64,000 nucleotides of DNA, taken from the NCBI RefSeq assembly GCF_000023945.1, contig NC_013158.1:558001-622000 (forward strand). Direction: 5' to 3'. Below, in pieces: positions 16,865 to 24,563 of the stretch. The position numbers and the translations under genes were made by a program. Origin of the DNA: Halorhabdus utahensis DSM 12940. GTDB taxonomy: Archaea > Halobacteriota > Halobacteria > Halobacteriales > Haloarculaceae. Every line of letters begins with the position of its first letter. Within the stretch, counting starts at the first letter, position 1. The notes under the pieces are model-generated. The model searched no databases and had not been told where the DNA came from. It was given only the letters and a program-made list of their open reading frames with translations.

Positions 16865-17215
16865 TGTTTTCCTGGATTTCGAGCAGCGATAGCCGGACTC
16901 ACTGTATCATCGTCCGTGACTTGTTCGCTGATTTTATCTGTGTCTCTGGTATGTCGCCGCCACCGGGGGACTCAGTGTCCGCCAAACTGACGGCGCTTGG
17001 TATATCTGGGCACTATCACGACATAAAGCTTCCTGGCAAGTTATAGAAGATGATAACACCGGCGGGCCTCCAGGTCCGAGCCACTGGTTCGCCACACGAA
17101 CTGTGCGCCGAAAGACGAGACGTCGACCTGCCCGAAAGCCCCGATCTGCCGATCGAACACCGTGAGCAACGGAGGGCTGCGGAAAAACGACCGCCCTCGG
17201 CACACTCGGCGACCC
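16865..17215. other. Intergenic region of about 350 nt between pilin-like gene and halocyanin
   Basis: No convincing gene is visible; the short frames here lack recognisable composition. The right part is the leader/promoter region of the pilin-like gene, with an AT-rich minus-strand AGATAAAATC near 16930. The left-facing halocyanin message ends at 17216. A small stem, GAGGGC (17172-17177) with GCCCTC (17193-17198), lies just after its stop and has a T-run on the minus strand in the loop, so it could aid termination. Confidence 0.4.
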
Positions 17216-17845
17216 TCACTCGACGTCGCCGTAGTCACCACCGTACTTCATGAAGAAATACGCCAGTCCCAACACGGCAGTCATCGCGAACCCGGACGTC
17301 ACGCCGAACAGCTTCGCACTCTCGGGGACGACTGGGCCGCTCGGACCTTCGACTTCGACCGTCGGCACGTCATCGCCGACGACGATCGCACCCTTCATGC
17401 CGTTCAACTCGTGGGGTTCACAGTAGTATTTGTGGATCCTGGCTTCCGAAAACGTCCGTTCGTAGGTCGTGCCGGCCTCCGCGACGGCCGACCCCGATGT
17501 GAACGAGTCGTCCTCAGCCACGACGTTGTGAGCGTTGCCACGGCCCGTCCACTCCCAGGTGACGGTCGTATCGGGGTCGACCCACACCGCCGCCGGCCCG
17601 AACCCGAAGTACCCTTGATTGGCCTCGACACCAACTTCGACCGTGACTTCGTCTTCGCCACGGCGGTCGACTGTCGATGAAAAGTTGCTCACGCCCGAGA
17701 ACCACCCGCTGTAATCGATCTGGCCGCTGCCACCTTCCTGGGCCGCGGCGGAGCCGACGCCACCAATGGCTGCCGTGCCGCCAGCAGCCGCGCCACTGGC
17801 ACGAAGGAGCGCCCGACGCGAGAATTCGACACTATCGTCGGTCAT
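17216..17845 (-). CDS. Halocyanin-type blue copper protein (copy 1)
   Basis: This 209-residue exported copper protein carries electrons at the cell surface, in the place cytochrome c or plastocyanin takes elsewhere. It has a twin-arginine signal (SRRALLRASG, residues 9-18), then a halocyanin/plastocyanin domain with all type 1 copper ligands: His in NAHNVV, and Cys, His and Met in YYCEPHELNGMKG. A C-terminal hydrophobic helix (FAMTAVLGLAYFFMKYGG) could anchor it. A longer frame exists, but the ATG at 17845 is chosen because it begins the Tat signal and a TATATAT box (17871-17877) lies about 27-30 nt upstream. Its copper domain is strikingly similar in DNA to the second halocyanin at 23797-24435. 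Confidence 0.93.
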   Translation of the reverse strand: MTDDSVEFSRRALLRASGAAAGGTAAIGGVGSAAAQEGGSGQIDYSGWFSGVSNFSSTVDRRGEDEVTVEVGVEANQGYFGFGPAAVWVDPDTTVTWEWTGRGNAHNVVAEDDSFTSGSAVAEAGTTYERTFSEARIHKYYCEPHELNGMKGAIVVGDDVPTVEVEGPSGPVVPESAKLFGVTSGFAMTAVLGLAYFFMKYGGDYGDVE

Positions 17846-17870
17846 AGTGGTACCTTGCTCCCATCGGTGG

Positions 17871-17877
17871 TATATAT
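17871..17877 (-). promoter_or_regulatory. TATA box of halocyanin copy 1
   Basis: An alternating TATATAT tract is centred about 29 nt upstream of the ATG at 17845, the standard archaeal spacing for a leaderless or nearly leaderless transcript. It is seen directly in the sequence; use in the cell is inferred. Confidence 0.6.
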
Positions 17878-18120
17878 GTTGGCCCCCACAATAGTCGCCG
17901 GTTGGCGGCTGTTCGAAATCATCGCGGAGCACCCACACGCCGAGATCGATCACCGAGGGCGCAGAGACGGCGAATCGCTCGTCGAAGACAACGGCATACT
18001 CAGAGAGCGAGCGCTCACCTTCGCTGTGCTCCCGGCTATCACGAACGACGAGCCATCGCGTGGTGGGGATATCACCCTGGTGCGGAGGGTTTTTGGCCGC
18101 GACCGGCGACAGTTCGAGTG

Positions 18121-18897
18121 ATGAGTGAGGAGCTGGGCGCTGGGCCAGTCACCGTCGTCGGTGACGACGCCGGTGTCGTCGGGGAGCTCGTCAGATCGGT
18201 CGGTGTCCAGGTCGTTCCCGGATCACCTGCCGAGACGAATGAACAAGCCACAGCCGTGATTGCCGTCGGTGAAGCAGCCGTACTCGACCTCGCCCGCGAG
18301 GGATGCCAGACGCCGATTCTCCCGGTCGCGGTCGATGGCGGACTCGGCGGCGTTCCTGCAGACGCCCTCCAGTCTGCCATCGAACGGGTTCGAGACGGGG
18401 ACTACACCCTCCGGGAAACCGCAACCCTCGACGTACGCGTCAACGATGAACACGTCGAGACGGCGCTGGCTGATGTCATGCTGGTGACCAGCGAACCGGC
18501 CCACATCTCGGAGTATTCGCTTTCGACGCCCGCCGACGCAGTTGCCACGTTCCGGGCCGACGGCGTCGTGATCACGACACCGGCCGGGAGTCGGGGCTAT
18601 GCCCGCCGCGTAGGCGGCCCGGTCCTCGATCCGGCTGCCGAGGTCCTCGCGGTCGTGCCAGTCGGCATGTTCTCGACGACCAAAGATCACTGGACGCTAT
18701 CGCTTCCCGACAGTGGCCCTGCCCTGTCAATGTCGATCAGGCGTGACGAAGCGCCCGTGTCGCTCCTGGTCGACGATCGAACCTACGGTCGAGTCGGCCC
18801 GGAGGACCGACTCTCGGTCGGCCGGGGCGAGACGCTTGCTGTGGTGTCGCTCCCGGAAAGTGACCCGCCGTTCGACATCGATCGTGATCGTACCTGA
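18121..18897 (+). CDS. NAD kinase-like protein lacking the catalytic motifs
   Basis: This 258-residue protein resembles archaeal ATP-NAD kinases in its C-terminal half: TTPAGSRGYARRVGGPVLDP (about residues 154-173) matches the TPTGSTAY...GGP region of the NAD kinase beta-sandwich. The N-terminal half lacks the GGDGT nucleotide motif (AVGEAAVLDLAREG stands in its place). The LNE/D motif is also altered (ALADVMLVTSEPAHIS). It may be an inactive or re-purposed paralogue. The ATG at 18121 follows the in-frame region without an obvious ribosome site. It runs divergently from the halocyanin gene. Confidence 0.7.
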   Translation: MSEELGAGPVTVVGDDAGVVGELVRSVGVQVVPGSPAETNEQATAVIAVGEAAVLDLAREGCQTPILPVAVDGGLGGVPADALQSAIERVRDGDYTLRETATLDVRVNDEHVETALADVMLVTSEPAHISEYSLSTPADAVATFRADGVVITTPAGSRGYARRVGGPVLDPAAEVLAVVPVGMFSTTKDHWTLSLPDSGPALSMSIRRDEAPVSLLVDDRTYGRVGPEDRLSVGRGETLAVVSLPESDPPFDIDRDRT

Positions 18898-19066
18898 ACA
18901 GCCACTTGCCGAAAACGTGCAGCCAATCGTAGCCTGATACTTGTCGCGGAGCGGTCGGAATCCAATCGCAGAGAGATTCGAATGATTCGCAGGCGGGGGC
19001 ACCCGACTTGCCGGCAAGAGTACCGGTTTGAAAACACTCTAATGAACACCGCACGTGGGCTCAACC

Positions 19067-19504
19067 ATGGTATCCGTTTCGCTGTTCGGGCCACTGGACA
19101 CACTCCTCGGGAACAACGTTGTGTATCTTTTGCTGGTGCTGGCTGTCGTCAATATGGTCACGCGAATACTAGCCCACAGACGTCACGTCAGCCAGGCGGC
19201 GAGTGGGGGAGCCGATGCAGTGTCGCGATTCCTGCCCCACGTCGTCTCGAACGGCCTGCTCATCCTGGCGTCGTTTTACTACCTGACGCTACACCACCAC
19301 GGCGGGTTCGTCACCACGGTGCTTGTACTCGGACTCTTTCTGACGGACTTCTTCGAGTTCGAGGCGCGCAAGGCCGAAGCTCGCCGCGAGGTTACCCTCG
19401 ACCGGCCGAAAGGCGCGATCACCGCGTCGCTGTTGATGCTCGGATACGTCGGCTACCAGAGCCTGTTCTTCATCGTCGCCCCGGCCTGGAACGCAGTCAT
19501 CTGA
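19067..19504 (+). CDS. Conserved haloarchaeal membrane protein
   Basis: This 145-residue protein has about four hydrophobic segments: NNVVYLLLVLAVVNMVTRIL, then HVVSNGLLILASFYYLTL, VTTVLVLGLFLTDFFEF and ASLLMLGYVGYQSLFFIV. A histidine-rich stretch (ILAHRRHVSQ) lies between the first two. A GTG start 12 nt upstream is possible; the ATG at 19067 is preferred. It sits beside the bc-type complex genes, and similar small membrane proteins accompany that complex in other haloarchaea (recently numbered DUF73xx families; exact number not verified). Function unknown. Confidence 0.7.
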   Translation: MVSVSLFGPLDTLLGNNVVYLLLVLAVVNMVTRILAHRRHVSQAASGGADAVSRFLPHVVSNGLLILASFYYLTLHHHGGFVTTVLVLGLFLTDFFEFEARKAEARREVTLDRPKGAITASLLMLGYVGYQSLFFIVAPAWNAVI

Positions 19505-19584
19505 TCCGGTAGCGGGTATCGATTTTTCTCGACGACGATTCGTCAGACAGAAAACTTATACCGAGTTGGTGTCGTTCAGTTATC

Positions 19585-20247
19585 ATGCCCTCGTTCACAC
19601 TGACGTATATATGTCTGGGCGCTGCCGGGCTTGCGGTCCTTGCCGGGGTGGGCCTCCTGTCTCGGGCTCGCAATCCCATTCAAACGGCACGCAAAGCCAA
19701 GGCAGGGATCGCCGCTGTCGCCGTCGGTGTGCTCCTGTTTCTCGCCGCAGCTTGGTACACGTTCCGTGCCGCACAGTATTCGTATGAACTTGGGGACTGT
19801 GAGGACTGGATGAGCTTCAGCGACAACACGACGTATTCGAACCTTTCGGCGACCGGGCAGGACATCTTCAGGAGTACGCTGGAAGCCGATGGGAGCTATT
19901 ATTCGGTGCAGTCGGCTCCGGATTTCGAGTACGTGACAGACGCCATCATGCGAACGCCGATCGAATACCAGGGAGAGTGTTACGCGATGCTCGCCCACGA
20001 TGCGGGGCTCGGCTGGGGCATCATGATCGTTGGACCGATCTTCCTGCTCGGTATTGTGGTGACAACGATTGGGCTGTTGCGGATCCGCTCGGGGGACTGG
20101 AGCCTCCGGCTAGTTTGGCTCGTTCTCCTCGGGCTGGTTGTCGCCTGGGTGGCGTTACATTCCCCGTGGCCCCTTCTCGGAGGCGTCGTCGCGACCCTCC
20201 TGATTGGCCTCTGGCTATGGCTTCGACCCATTGAGAGACTCCGATAG
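19585..20247 (+). CDS. Membrane protein of unknown function
   Basis: This 220-residue protein has TM helices near residues 5-25 and 42-62 and a pair or more after residue 145. An extracytoplasmic domain of about 80 residues (about 65-143) contains several aromatic residues, two cysteines and N-x-S/T sequons. No family is recognised. A TATA-like CTTATACC (19555-19562) lies 27 nt before the ATG, indicating its own leaderless promoter. It is convergent with the respiratory operon, whose last stop is 27 nt away. Confidence 0.65.
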   Translation: MPSFTLTYICLGAAGLAVLAGVGLLSRARNPIQTARKAKAGIAAVAVGVLLFLAAAWYTFRAAQYSYELGDCEDWMSFSDNTTYSNLSATGQDIFRSTLEADGSYYSVQSAPDFEYVTDAIMRTPIEYQGECYAMLAHDAGLGWGIMIVGPIFLLGIVVTTIGLLRIRSGDWSLRLVWLVLLGLVVAWVALHSPWPLLGGVVATLLIGLWLWLRPIERLR

Positions 20248-20273
20248 CCGGTCCAGAAACGGAGACAGCCGTC

Positions 20274-20537
20274 TTATTTTCGATCGGCGTAGGCCTCACG
20301 GGCCTGATTGATCGCGGGAACGAGCACCCAGAAGGCGAGTGCCCCCAGGATCGCGAAGTAAAACAGCCCTTCGCCGACGACCATGGCGATCTGGGTGTAG
20401 AAGTCGGGGTTCTCCGGGTAGGTGCCAAGGAGCTGTGGTCCTTGGAAGGAAGGCGTCTTGTACCAGCCGGCGACGACCAGCCACCCGAGCCCGGCCGTCA
20501 CCAGGATACCGAACCCTTTCATGAACTCGTCAGCCAT
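20274..20537 (-). CDS. Small membrane protein of the bc-type complex operon
   Basis: This 87-residue protein has two TM helices (FGILVTAGLGWLVVAGWY and a second around GLFYFAILGALAFWVLVPAI) with a short loop YPENPDFYTQ. It is the last gene of the seven-gene halocyanin/Rieske/cytochrome b operon. Its ATG overlaps the stop of the upstream gene by 8 nt (ATGGCTGA), fixing the start at 20537 rather than the longer frame. Similar small subunits accompany the haloarchaeal complex, but no role has been assigned; a structural or supernumerary subunit is the natural guess. Confidence 0.75.
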   Translation of the reverse strand: MADEFMKGFGILVTAGLGWLVVAGWYKTPSFQGPQLLGTYPENPDFYTQIAMVVGEGLFYFAILGALAFWVLVPAINQAREAYADRK

Positions 20538-20901
20538 CCGTCTCACCTCCCTCACCGGCCATGCCTTCAGTACGGAACCGTGTCGAGAACGCATAGACGA
20601 CCGCACCGAAGAGGATCGAGCCGAGCCCCAGCAACGCCAGCAGCGGATCGATCGCCGAAACCGCAGCCATGCCGCGGTTGGTCGCCGTATCGAGCACGAC
20701 GAACCCGACGACGATCGCCAGAATCGCAAACAGCGTCGAGAAGACCGTCACGGCCTTGTAGACGCGAAGCGGGACGATGACATCCCGGCGGCCCGCATCG
20801 CTGGCTCCAGTACTCTCGGCCTGGTCGGTCTCGGCACCGGCGTCGGTCGCCGTCGATTCGGTCGGCGTCCCGGCGGATTGAGTTGCGTACGTCATTGTCA
20901 T
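20530..20901 (-). CDS. Small membrane protein of the bc-type complex operon
   Basis: This 123-residue protein has an N-terminal tail of about 40 residues rich in Thr, Ala, Glu and Gly, followed by RDVIVPLRVYKAVTVFSTLF and two TM helices (about residues 50-72 and 82-105). The start at 20901 overlaps the stop of the cytochrome b C-terminal gene by 4 nt (ATGA), arguing for translational coupling. An alternative ATG lies two codons later. No known domain; probable subunit or assembly factor of the quinol:halocyanin oxidoreductase. Confidence 0.75.
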   Translation of the reverse strand: MTMTYATQSAGTPTESTATDAGAETDQAESTGASDAGRRDVIVPLRVYKAVTVFSTLFAILAIVVGFVVLDTATNRGMAAVSAIDPLLALLGLGSILFGAVVYAFSTRFRTEGMAGEGGETDG

Positions 20902-21719
20902 TTTGGTGGACGAAGCCGGTAGTACCGGCGGTTGAGTTCGAACATGTAGCCCTCCCGCATCGACTTCAACGCCGCGTAGGTGATGAACGCGCCCACGAAC
21001 GGCAGCAGGAACGTCAGGTCGAACAGGAGATGCGAGTCGAGGGGAAGGAGGTTCTTGATCGACAGCGCTGCGAGCGTCACCGAGAGGATGACGCCGAAGA
21101 CCCCAACGGCCGCCCAGAACGGCTGTTCGACCGGGCGACGGGCGCTGCCCTTATTGATGAACGGTACGACGGCGATCGCACCGACGACGACGAGGTTCGC
21201 CAGCACGCCGAACGTCCGGTCGGCCATGAGCTTCTGGTCGCCAAGCAGCGCGAGGTCGGGGTTCAGCGGCCCGAGCTTTAGCAGGCCAAAGGACCAGTAG
21301 AGATACCAGTCCGGCAGGATCGTCGGGGGCGTGACCCCGGAGTTGGCCGGCGCGCCGATGTGTGGCGGCAGCGCCGCCGCCAGGAACACCAGCATGCCGA
21401 CGAAGAAACTCGTCAGCGCGAGGTTCCGAACGACCTCGTGGGGCCAGGTCGGAAATCCCAGCACGTCGCGTTCGACGTAATCCGACTCCTCACGGAGATC
21501 CTGGTCCTCGCGGCGTGAGCGTTCGAAATACTCGTAGGTCGTCCGGGCGAGCCCCTGCCGGCGTTCCTTGCGCTCGCTCCAGGTCGGCGTCTCGTCGTCC
21601 GGCGGGACGATCCCCGTCTCACCGCCATCGGTCCGGACGGGCGTCTCGTCAGTCCGGACGGGGTCCTCGTCGGTCGGTTGCTCGCTGACTCCGTCGTCGG
21701 GTGAATCGTGCTCGGTCAT
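20898..21719 (-). CDS. petD: Cytochrome b C-terminal (subunit IV/PetD-like) protein
   Basis: This 273-residue protein corresponds to the C-terminal half of cytochrome b (subunit IV of b6f). The N-terminal 100 residues are acidic and hydrophilic. Four TM helices follow, the Qo motif appearing as PDWYLYWSFGLLK in place of the classical PEWY. A much longer frame exists, but the ATG at 21719 follows the cytb stop after 2 nt and gives a normal reading. It forms the quinol-oxidising core with the adjacent cytochrome b and Rieske proteins in the cytoplasmic membrane. Confidence 0.9.
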   Translation of the reverse strand: MTEHDSPDDGVSEQPTDEDPVRTDETPVRTDGGETGIVPPDDETPTWSERKERRQGLARTTYEYFERSRREDQDLREESDYVERDVLGFPTWPHEVVRNLALTSFFVGMLVFLAAALPPHIGAPANSGVTPPTILPDWYLYWSFGLLKLGPLNPDLALLGDQKLMADRTFGVLANLVVVGAIAVVPFINKGSARRPVEQPFWAAVGVFGVILSVTLAALSIKNLLPLDSHLLFDLTFLLPFVGAFITYAALKSMREGYMFELNRRYYRLRPPK

Positions 21720-21721
21720 GG

Positions 21722-22525
21722 TTAGTGCGGTTCGGCGATGCCCTGCATCCAGACGATTGCGATGTGAACGGCGATCAACGTGGTGACCACGAACGGGAGG
21801 AAGAACACGTGGAGGATGTACATCCGCTGGAGCGTCGCCGGGTTCGGTGTGAACCCACCGAAGATGAGCTGGGCGACCCACTCACCGATGAGTGGGATCG
21901 ATAATGACATCTCGACGCCGATCTGGCCGGCCCAAAAGGCGAGTTGGTCCCACGGCAGCAGGTACCCCGAGTAGCCAAACAGCAGCGTCAGGCTAATCAG
22001 GACGATGCCGAGCAGCCAGTTGAGTTCGCGTGGCTCCTTGTACGCGCCGGTGAAGTACACCCGCAGCATGTGGAGGAAGACGGCGGCGACCATGACCTGG
22101 GCCGCCCACCGGTGGATACTCCGGAGCATGAACCCGAAGTTCAGGTCGGTCATGATGAACGTGAGCGACTCGTAGGCGATCGTCGGATCGCCCGACGCGC
22201 CCAGCGCACCCGGCGAGTAGTAAAACCCGAGCAGGGCACCTGAGATCGCCGCCACGATGTACGCGAGCGTCGAGAACGAGCCCAGCGCGTACAGCGGATA
22301 CCAGTACCAGAACTTGTTGTCGAGCCCGTACTGCTCGGTGTGGCTCTTTGGCATCTGCATGTTGACCTTGTAGTACAGGCCTTCCAGAATTTCGAGGTAA
22401 TCGACGATCCGCAGTCGCTTGTCGAACCAGATGAGGACTGTCAGGTACATGCGTTCGACCCGCGAGAAGTCCCGCTTCTCCATCCAGGCGTCGTGGTCGT
22501 GATCGTCGGGACGTTCGAGACTCAT
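21722..22525 (-). CDS. petB: Cytochrome b6-like protein (PetB)
   Basis: This 267-residue four-helix di-heme cytochrome b is the core of the quinol:halocyanin oxidoreductase. Heme ligands are visible as His pairs: HRWAAQVMVAAVFLH (H-x13-H) and HVFFLPFVVTTLIAVH (H-x14-H). The unequal spacing is the b6-type pattern, agreeing with the split into PetB and PetD genes. An amphipathic N-terminal region (LRIVDYLEILEGLYYKVN) precedes TM1. It is followed after 2 nt by petD and preceded by the Rieske gene. Confidence 0.93.
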   Translation of the reverse strand: MSLERPDDHDHDAWMEKRDFSRVERMYLTVLIWFDKRLRIVDYLEILEGLYYKVNMQMPKSHTEQYGLDNKFWYWYPLYALGSFSTLAYIVAAISGALLGFYYSPGALGASGDPTIAYESLTFIMTDLNFGFMLRSIHRWAAQVMVAAVFLHMLRVYFTGAYKEPRELNWLLGIVLISLTLLFGYSGYLLPWDQLAFWAGQIGVEMSLSIPLIGEWVAQLIFGGFTPNPATLQRMYILHVFFLPFVVTTLIAVHIAIVWMQGIAEPH

Positions 22526-22529
22526 CTAA

Positions 22530-23399
22530 TCATTCCCCCGGGCGCGGCAGCGCCGTGAACTGTCGTTGGACTGGTTGGAACGGATCGTACACCGACTGGT
22601 GGCACTGACAGTAGACTTCGTTCTCGGCGTTGAAGCGTTCGCTCCCGCCGTACGCCTTGAACCCAGGCACACAGCAGAAGTGTGTACACTTGTTGAGCCA
22701 GGCCATCACGTCGTCCTCGGTCGCGGCGTCGAGGAACGACCGGACGTCGGGCGATAGTTCGCTGTACTCGCCCTCACCGTTGACCATTTTCGAGACTTCA
22801 GGGCTGCGGAGCACCTGGACCGGGATCGTCTGGACGTTGTCGCCCTCCGAGCGCCAGCCCGCCGACGCCGGCTTCCCGAGGCCCGACTCGCCGATGTCGT
22901 TGCCCCATTCCTCGTAATCATCGAAATCAGACAGGGTGAGCGCCTGCCCGTCCTCGATGTCGCTTTGCCAGTCGTAGGTCCCCGAAGACGAGCGAAAGGC
23001 GTCGTCCTGATCGGCGTCAGGACTGATTCCGGCGTACGTCTGGACGCCACAGTACTGGAACCACGTCGAGCTATACGTCGTCCCGCCCAGGTCCATCTCG
23101 GCGACGGTGACGGTCTGGCCCTGGACAGTCGTTTCCTGGGTGTCCGGCCAGACGCCAGCGATCGTGTCGTCATCCTGGATCTCGACCGGAACGATCGGCA
23201 TCCCGCGCGGGGCCGGCCCGTCGGTGTTCTTGATGCCGATGTACGGCGTGATCCCGCCGCCGACGCCCGACGGTGCCGTCGTCAGCCCGATGGCGGTCGC
23301 GCCGCCGGTCGCGACGGTGCCGAGAACGGCCGATCCGACGACGCCCTTGACGAAGCGCCGGCGGCCCGATTCGTTTGGATACTTGTCTTCGTGTGCCAT
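22530..23399 (-). CDS. Rieske iron-sulfur protein of the bc-type complex
   Basis: This 289-residue protein has the two Rieske cluster motifs: CTHFCCVPGF (Cys and His ligands, plus the extra Cys for the disulfide) and CQCHQSVYDP near the C-terminus. The N-terminus has twin arginines (GRRRFVKGVVGSAVLG) before a hydrophobic helix, consistent with Tat-dependent insertion and an N-terminal anchor. Between lies a large insertion domain (about residues 60-215) not found in bacterial Rieske proteins. It transfers electrons from quinol to the copper protein. It lies two bases from the upstream gene's stop. Confidence 0.93.
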   Translation of the reverse strand: MAHEDKYPNESGRRRFVKGVVGSAVLGTVATGGATAIGLTTAPSGVGGGITPYIGIKNTDGPAPRGMPIVPVEIQDDDTIAGVWPDTQETTVQGQTVTVAEMDLGGTTYSSTWFQYCGVQTYAGISPDADQDDAFRSSSGTYDWQSDIEDGQALTLSDFDDYEEWGNDIGESGLGKPASAGWRSEGDNVQTIPVQVLRSPEVSKMVNGEGEYSELSPDVRSFLDAATEDDVMAWLNKCTHFCCVPGFKAYGGSERFNAENEVYCQCHQSVYDPFQPVQRQFTALPRPGE

Positions 23400-23401
23400 G
23401 G

Positions 23402-23797
23402 TTATCGTTTGTAATAGGGGTAGATCGCGCGTTTGAAACTCTCCGTTGCGCCGTCAGTCAGCGACTCGCCGTCGGCGTCCTCCTCACGGATGTAAAGATC
23501 CTCCCACTTGCGGCGTCGCTTCTTGACGATCATGACATCGGGGAGGAACTCCTTGCGGTACAAAAGCAGGATAAAGGCGAGGTTGACGAACATCGTCGCG
23601 AGGACGGTCCCGAGAAACATGTTCCCGAACCCGCCGTCGTTCGCTGCGATGCCCCAGCCGTTGATGAGGCCATAGGTGAAGATCCCGACAAGCGCGATCT
23701 CGACGAGCGTCAACAGCACGATCGCGACGGCGGCGGCCGCGCTCTCCCGTGGCGGTTCGTAGCGGTGGATGTCGCCGTAGGTGCTGCCGGAGGACAT
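23402..23797 (-). CDS. Membrane protein between halocyanin and Rieske genes
   Basis: This 131-residue protein has two TM helices (about residues 21-45 and 53-75): AAAAVAIVLLTLVEIALVGIF and MFLGTVLATMFVNLAFILLL. A basic segment (KKRRRKWEDLYIREED) marks the cytoplasmic side. No recognised domain. Its ATG shares a base with the halocyanin stop (TGATG), and its stop is 2 nt from the Rieske start, so it is firmly inside the operon. Small proteins of this type are found with the bc-type complex across haloarchaea and await characterisation. Confidence 0.75.
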   Translation of the reverse strand: MSSGSTYGDIHRYEPPRESAAAAVAIVLLTLVEIALVGIFTYGLINGWGIAANDGGFGNMFLGTVLATMFVNLAFILLLYRKEFLPDVMIVKKRRRKWEDLYIREEDADGESLTDGATESFKRAIYPYYKR

Positions 23798-24435
23798 CAG
23801 TTGTTCCCCCCGCTCGTGTGTGCGGACTCGCCGTATTTCAGCAGGTAGAACGTGAACGCGAGCGTCGAGGAGATACCCAGCAGCGTGGCGATCCCGACGT
23901 AATGGGGCTGAAACGGAACACCCATGTGCTTGGGGTTGACCGGCGTCGACGCACCGGCCGCGACAGTAGGCACGTCGTCGCCGACGACGATCGCCCCTTT
24001 CATGCCGTTCAGTTCGTGGGGTTTACAGTAGTATTTGTGGATCCCCGCTTCCGAGAACGTCCGTTCGTAGGTCGTGCCAGCCTCCGCGACGGCCGACCCC
24101 GATGTGAACGAGTCGTCCTCGGCCACGACGTTGTGAGCGTTGCCCCGCCCCGTCCACTCCCAGGTGACAGTCGTGTCCGGATCCACCCACACCGCGGCCG
24201 GTCCAAACCCGAAGTACCCTTGATTGGCCTCGACACCAACTTCGACCGTGACCTCATCCTCGCCCCGGTGGTCCTCTGTCGATGAGAAGTTGCTCACGCC
24301 CGAAAACCACCCGCCATAATCCGGCTGGGCGCCGCCCGAGCCGTCTTCCTGGGCGGCGACGGAGCCAACCGCCCCAGCGGCTGCTGCCCCGCCGGTCACC
24401 GTCCCGGCAGATCGGAGAAAGTCCCGTCTATGCAT
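23797..24435 (-). CDS. Halocyanin-type blue copper protein (copy 2, first gene of bc-complex operon)
   Basis: This 212-residue Tat-exported copper protein has the signal RRDFLRSAG at residues 3-11 and a halocyanin domain. The ligands are His in NAHNVV and Cys, His and Met in YYCKPHELNGMKG. A C-terminal TM helix (IATLLGISSTLAFTFYLLKYG) anchors it. The ATG at 24435 is preferred over a GTG 12 nt upstream because it begins the Tat signal; a TATA element lies near 24462-24469. Leading the operon, it is the likely electron acceptor or donor of the Rieske/cytochrome b complex. Its copper domain closely matches copy 1 at 17216-17845. Confidence 0.93.
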   Translation of the reverse strand: MHRRDFLRSAGTVTGGAAAAGAVGSVAAQEDGSGGAQPDYGGWFSGVSNFSSTEDHRGEDEVTVEVGVEANQGYFGFGPAAVWVDPDTTVTWEWTGRGNAHNVVAEDDSFTSGSAVAEAGTTYERTFSEAGIHKYYCKPHELNGMKGAIVVGDDVPTVAAGASTPVNPKHMGVPFQPHYVGIATLLGISSTLAFTFYLLKYGESAHTSGGNN

Positions 24436-24461
24436 GTGTATCCACACTCAGAGTTGTGTTT

Positions 24462-24469
24462 GTATAAAA
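24462..24469 (-). promoter_or_regulatory. TATA box of the halocyanin/bc-complex operon
   Basis: The minus-strand reading TTTTATAC lies about 30 nt upstream of the ATG at 24435, so the seven-gene operon probably has a very short or no leader. This supports a separate promoter from the upstream gene ending at 24564. Confidence 0.55.
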
Positions 24470-24563
24470 CCGCCAATTACGGTTCCATTTACCGGTTACC
24501 CCTGGCGAATCGAGCGCACTGCGAACCGGGACGATCGATCGGCCCATCGGCCGTGCTGATCGG

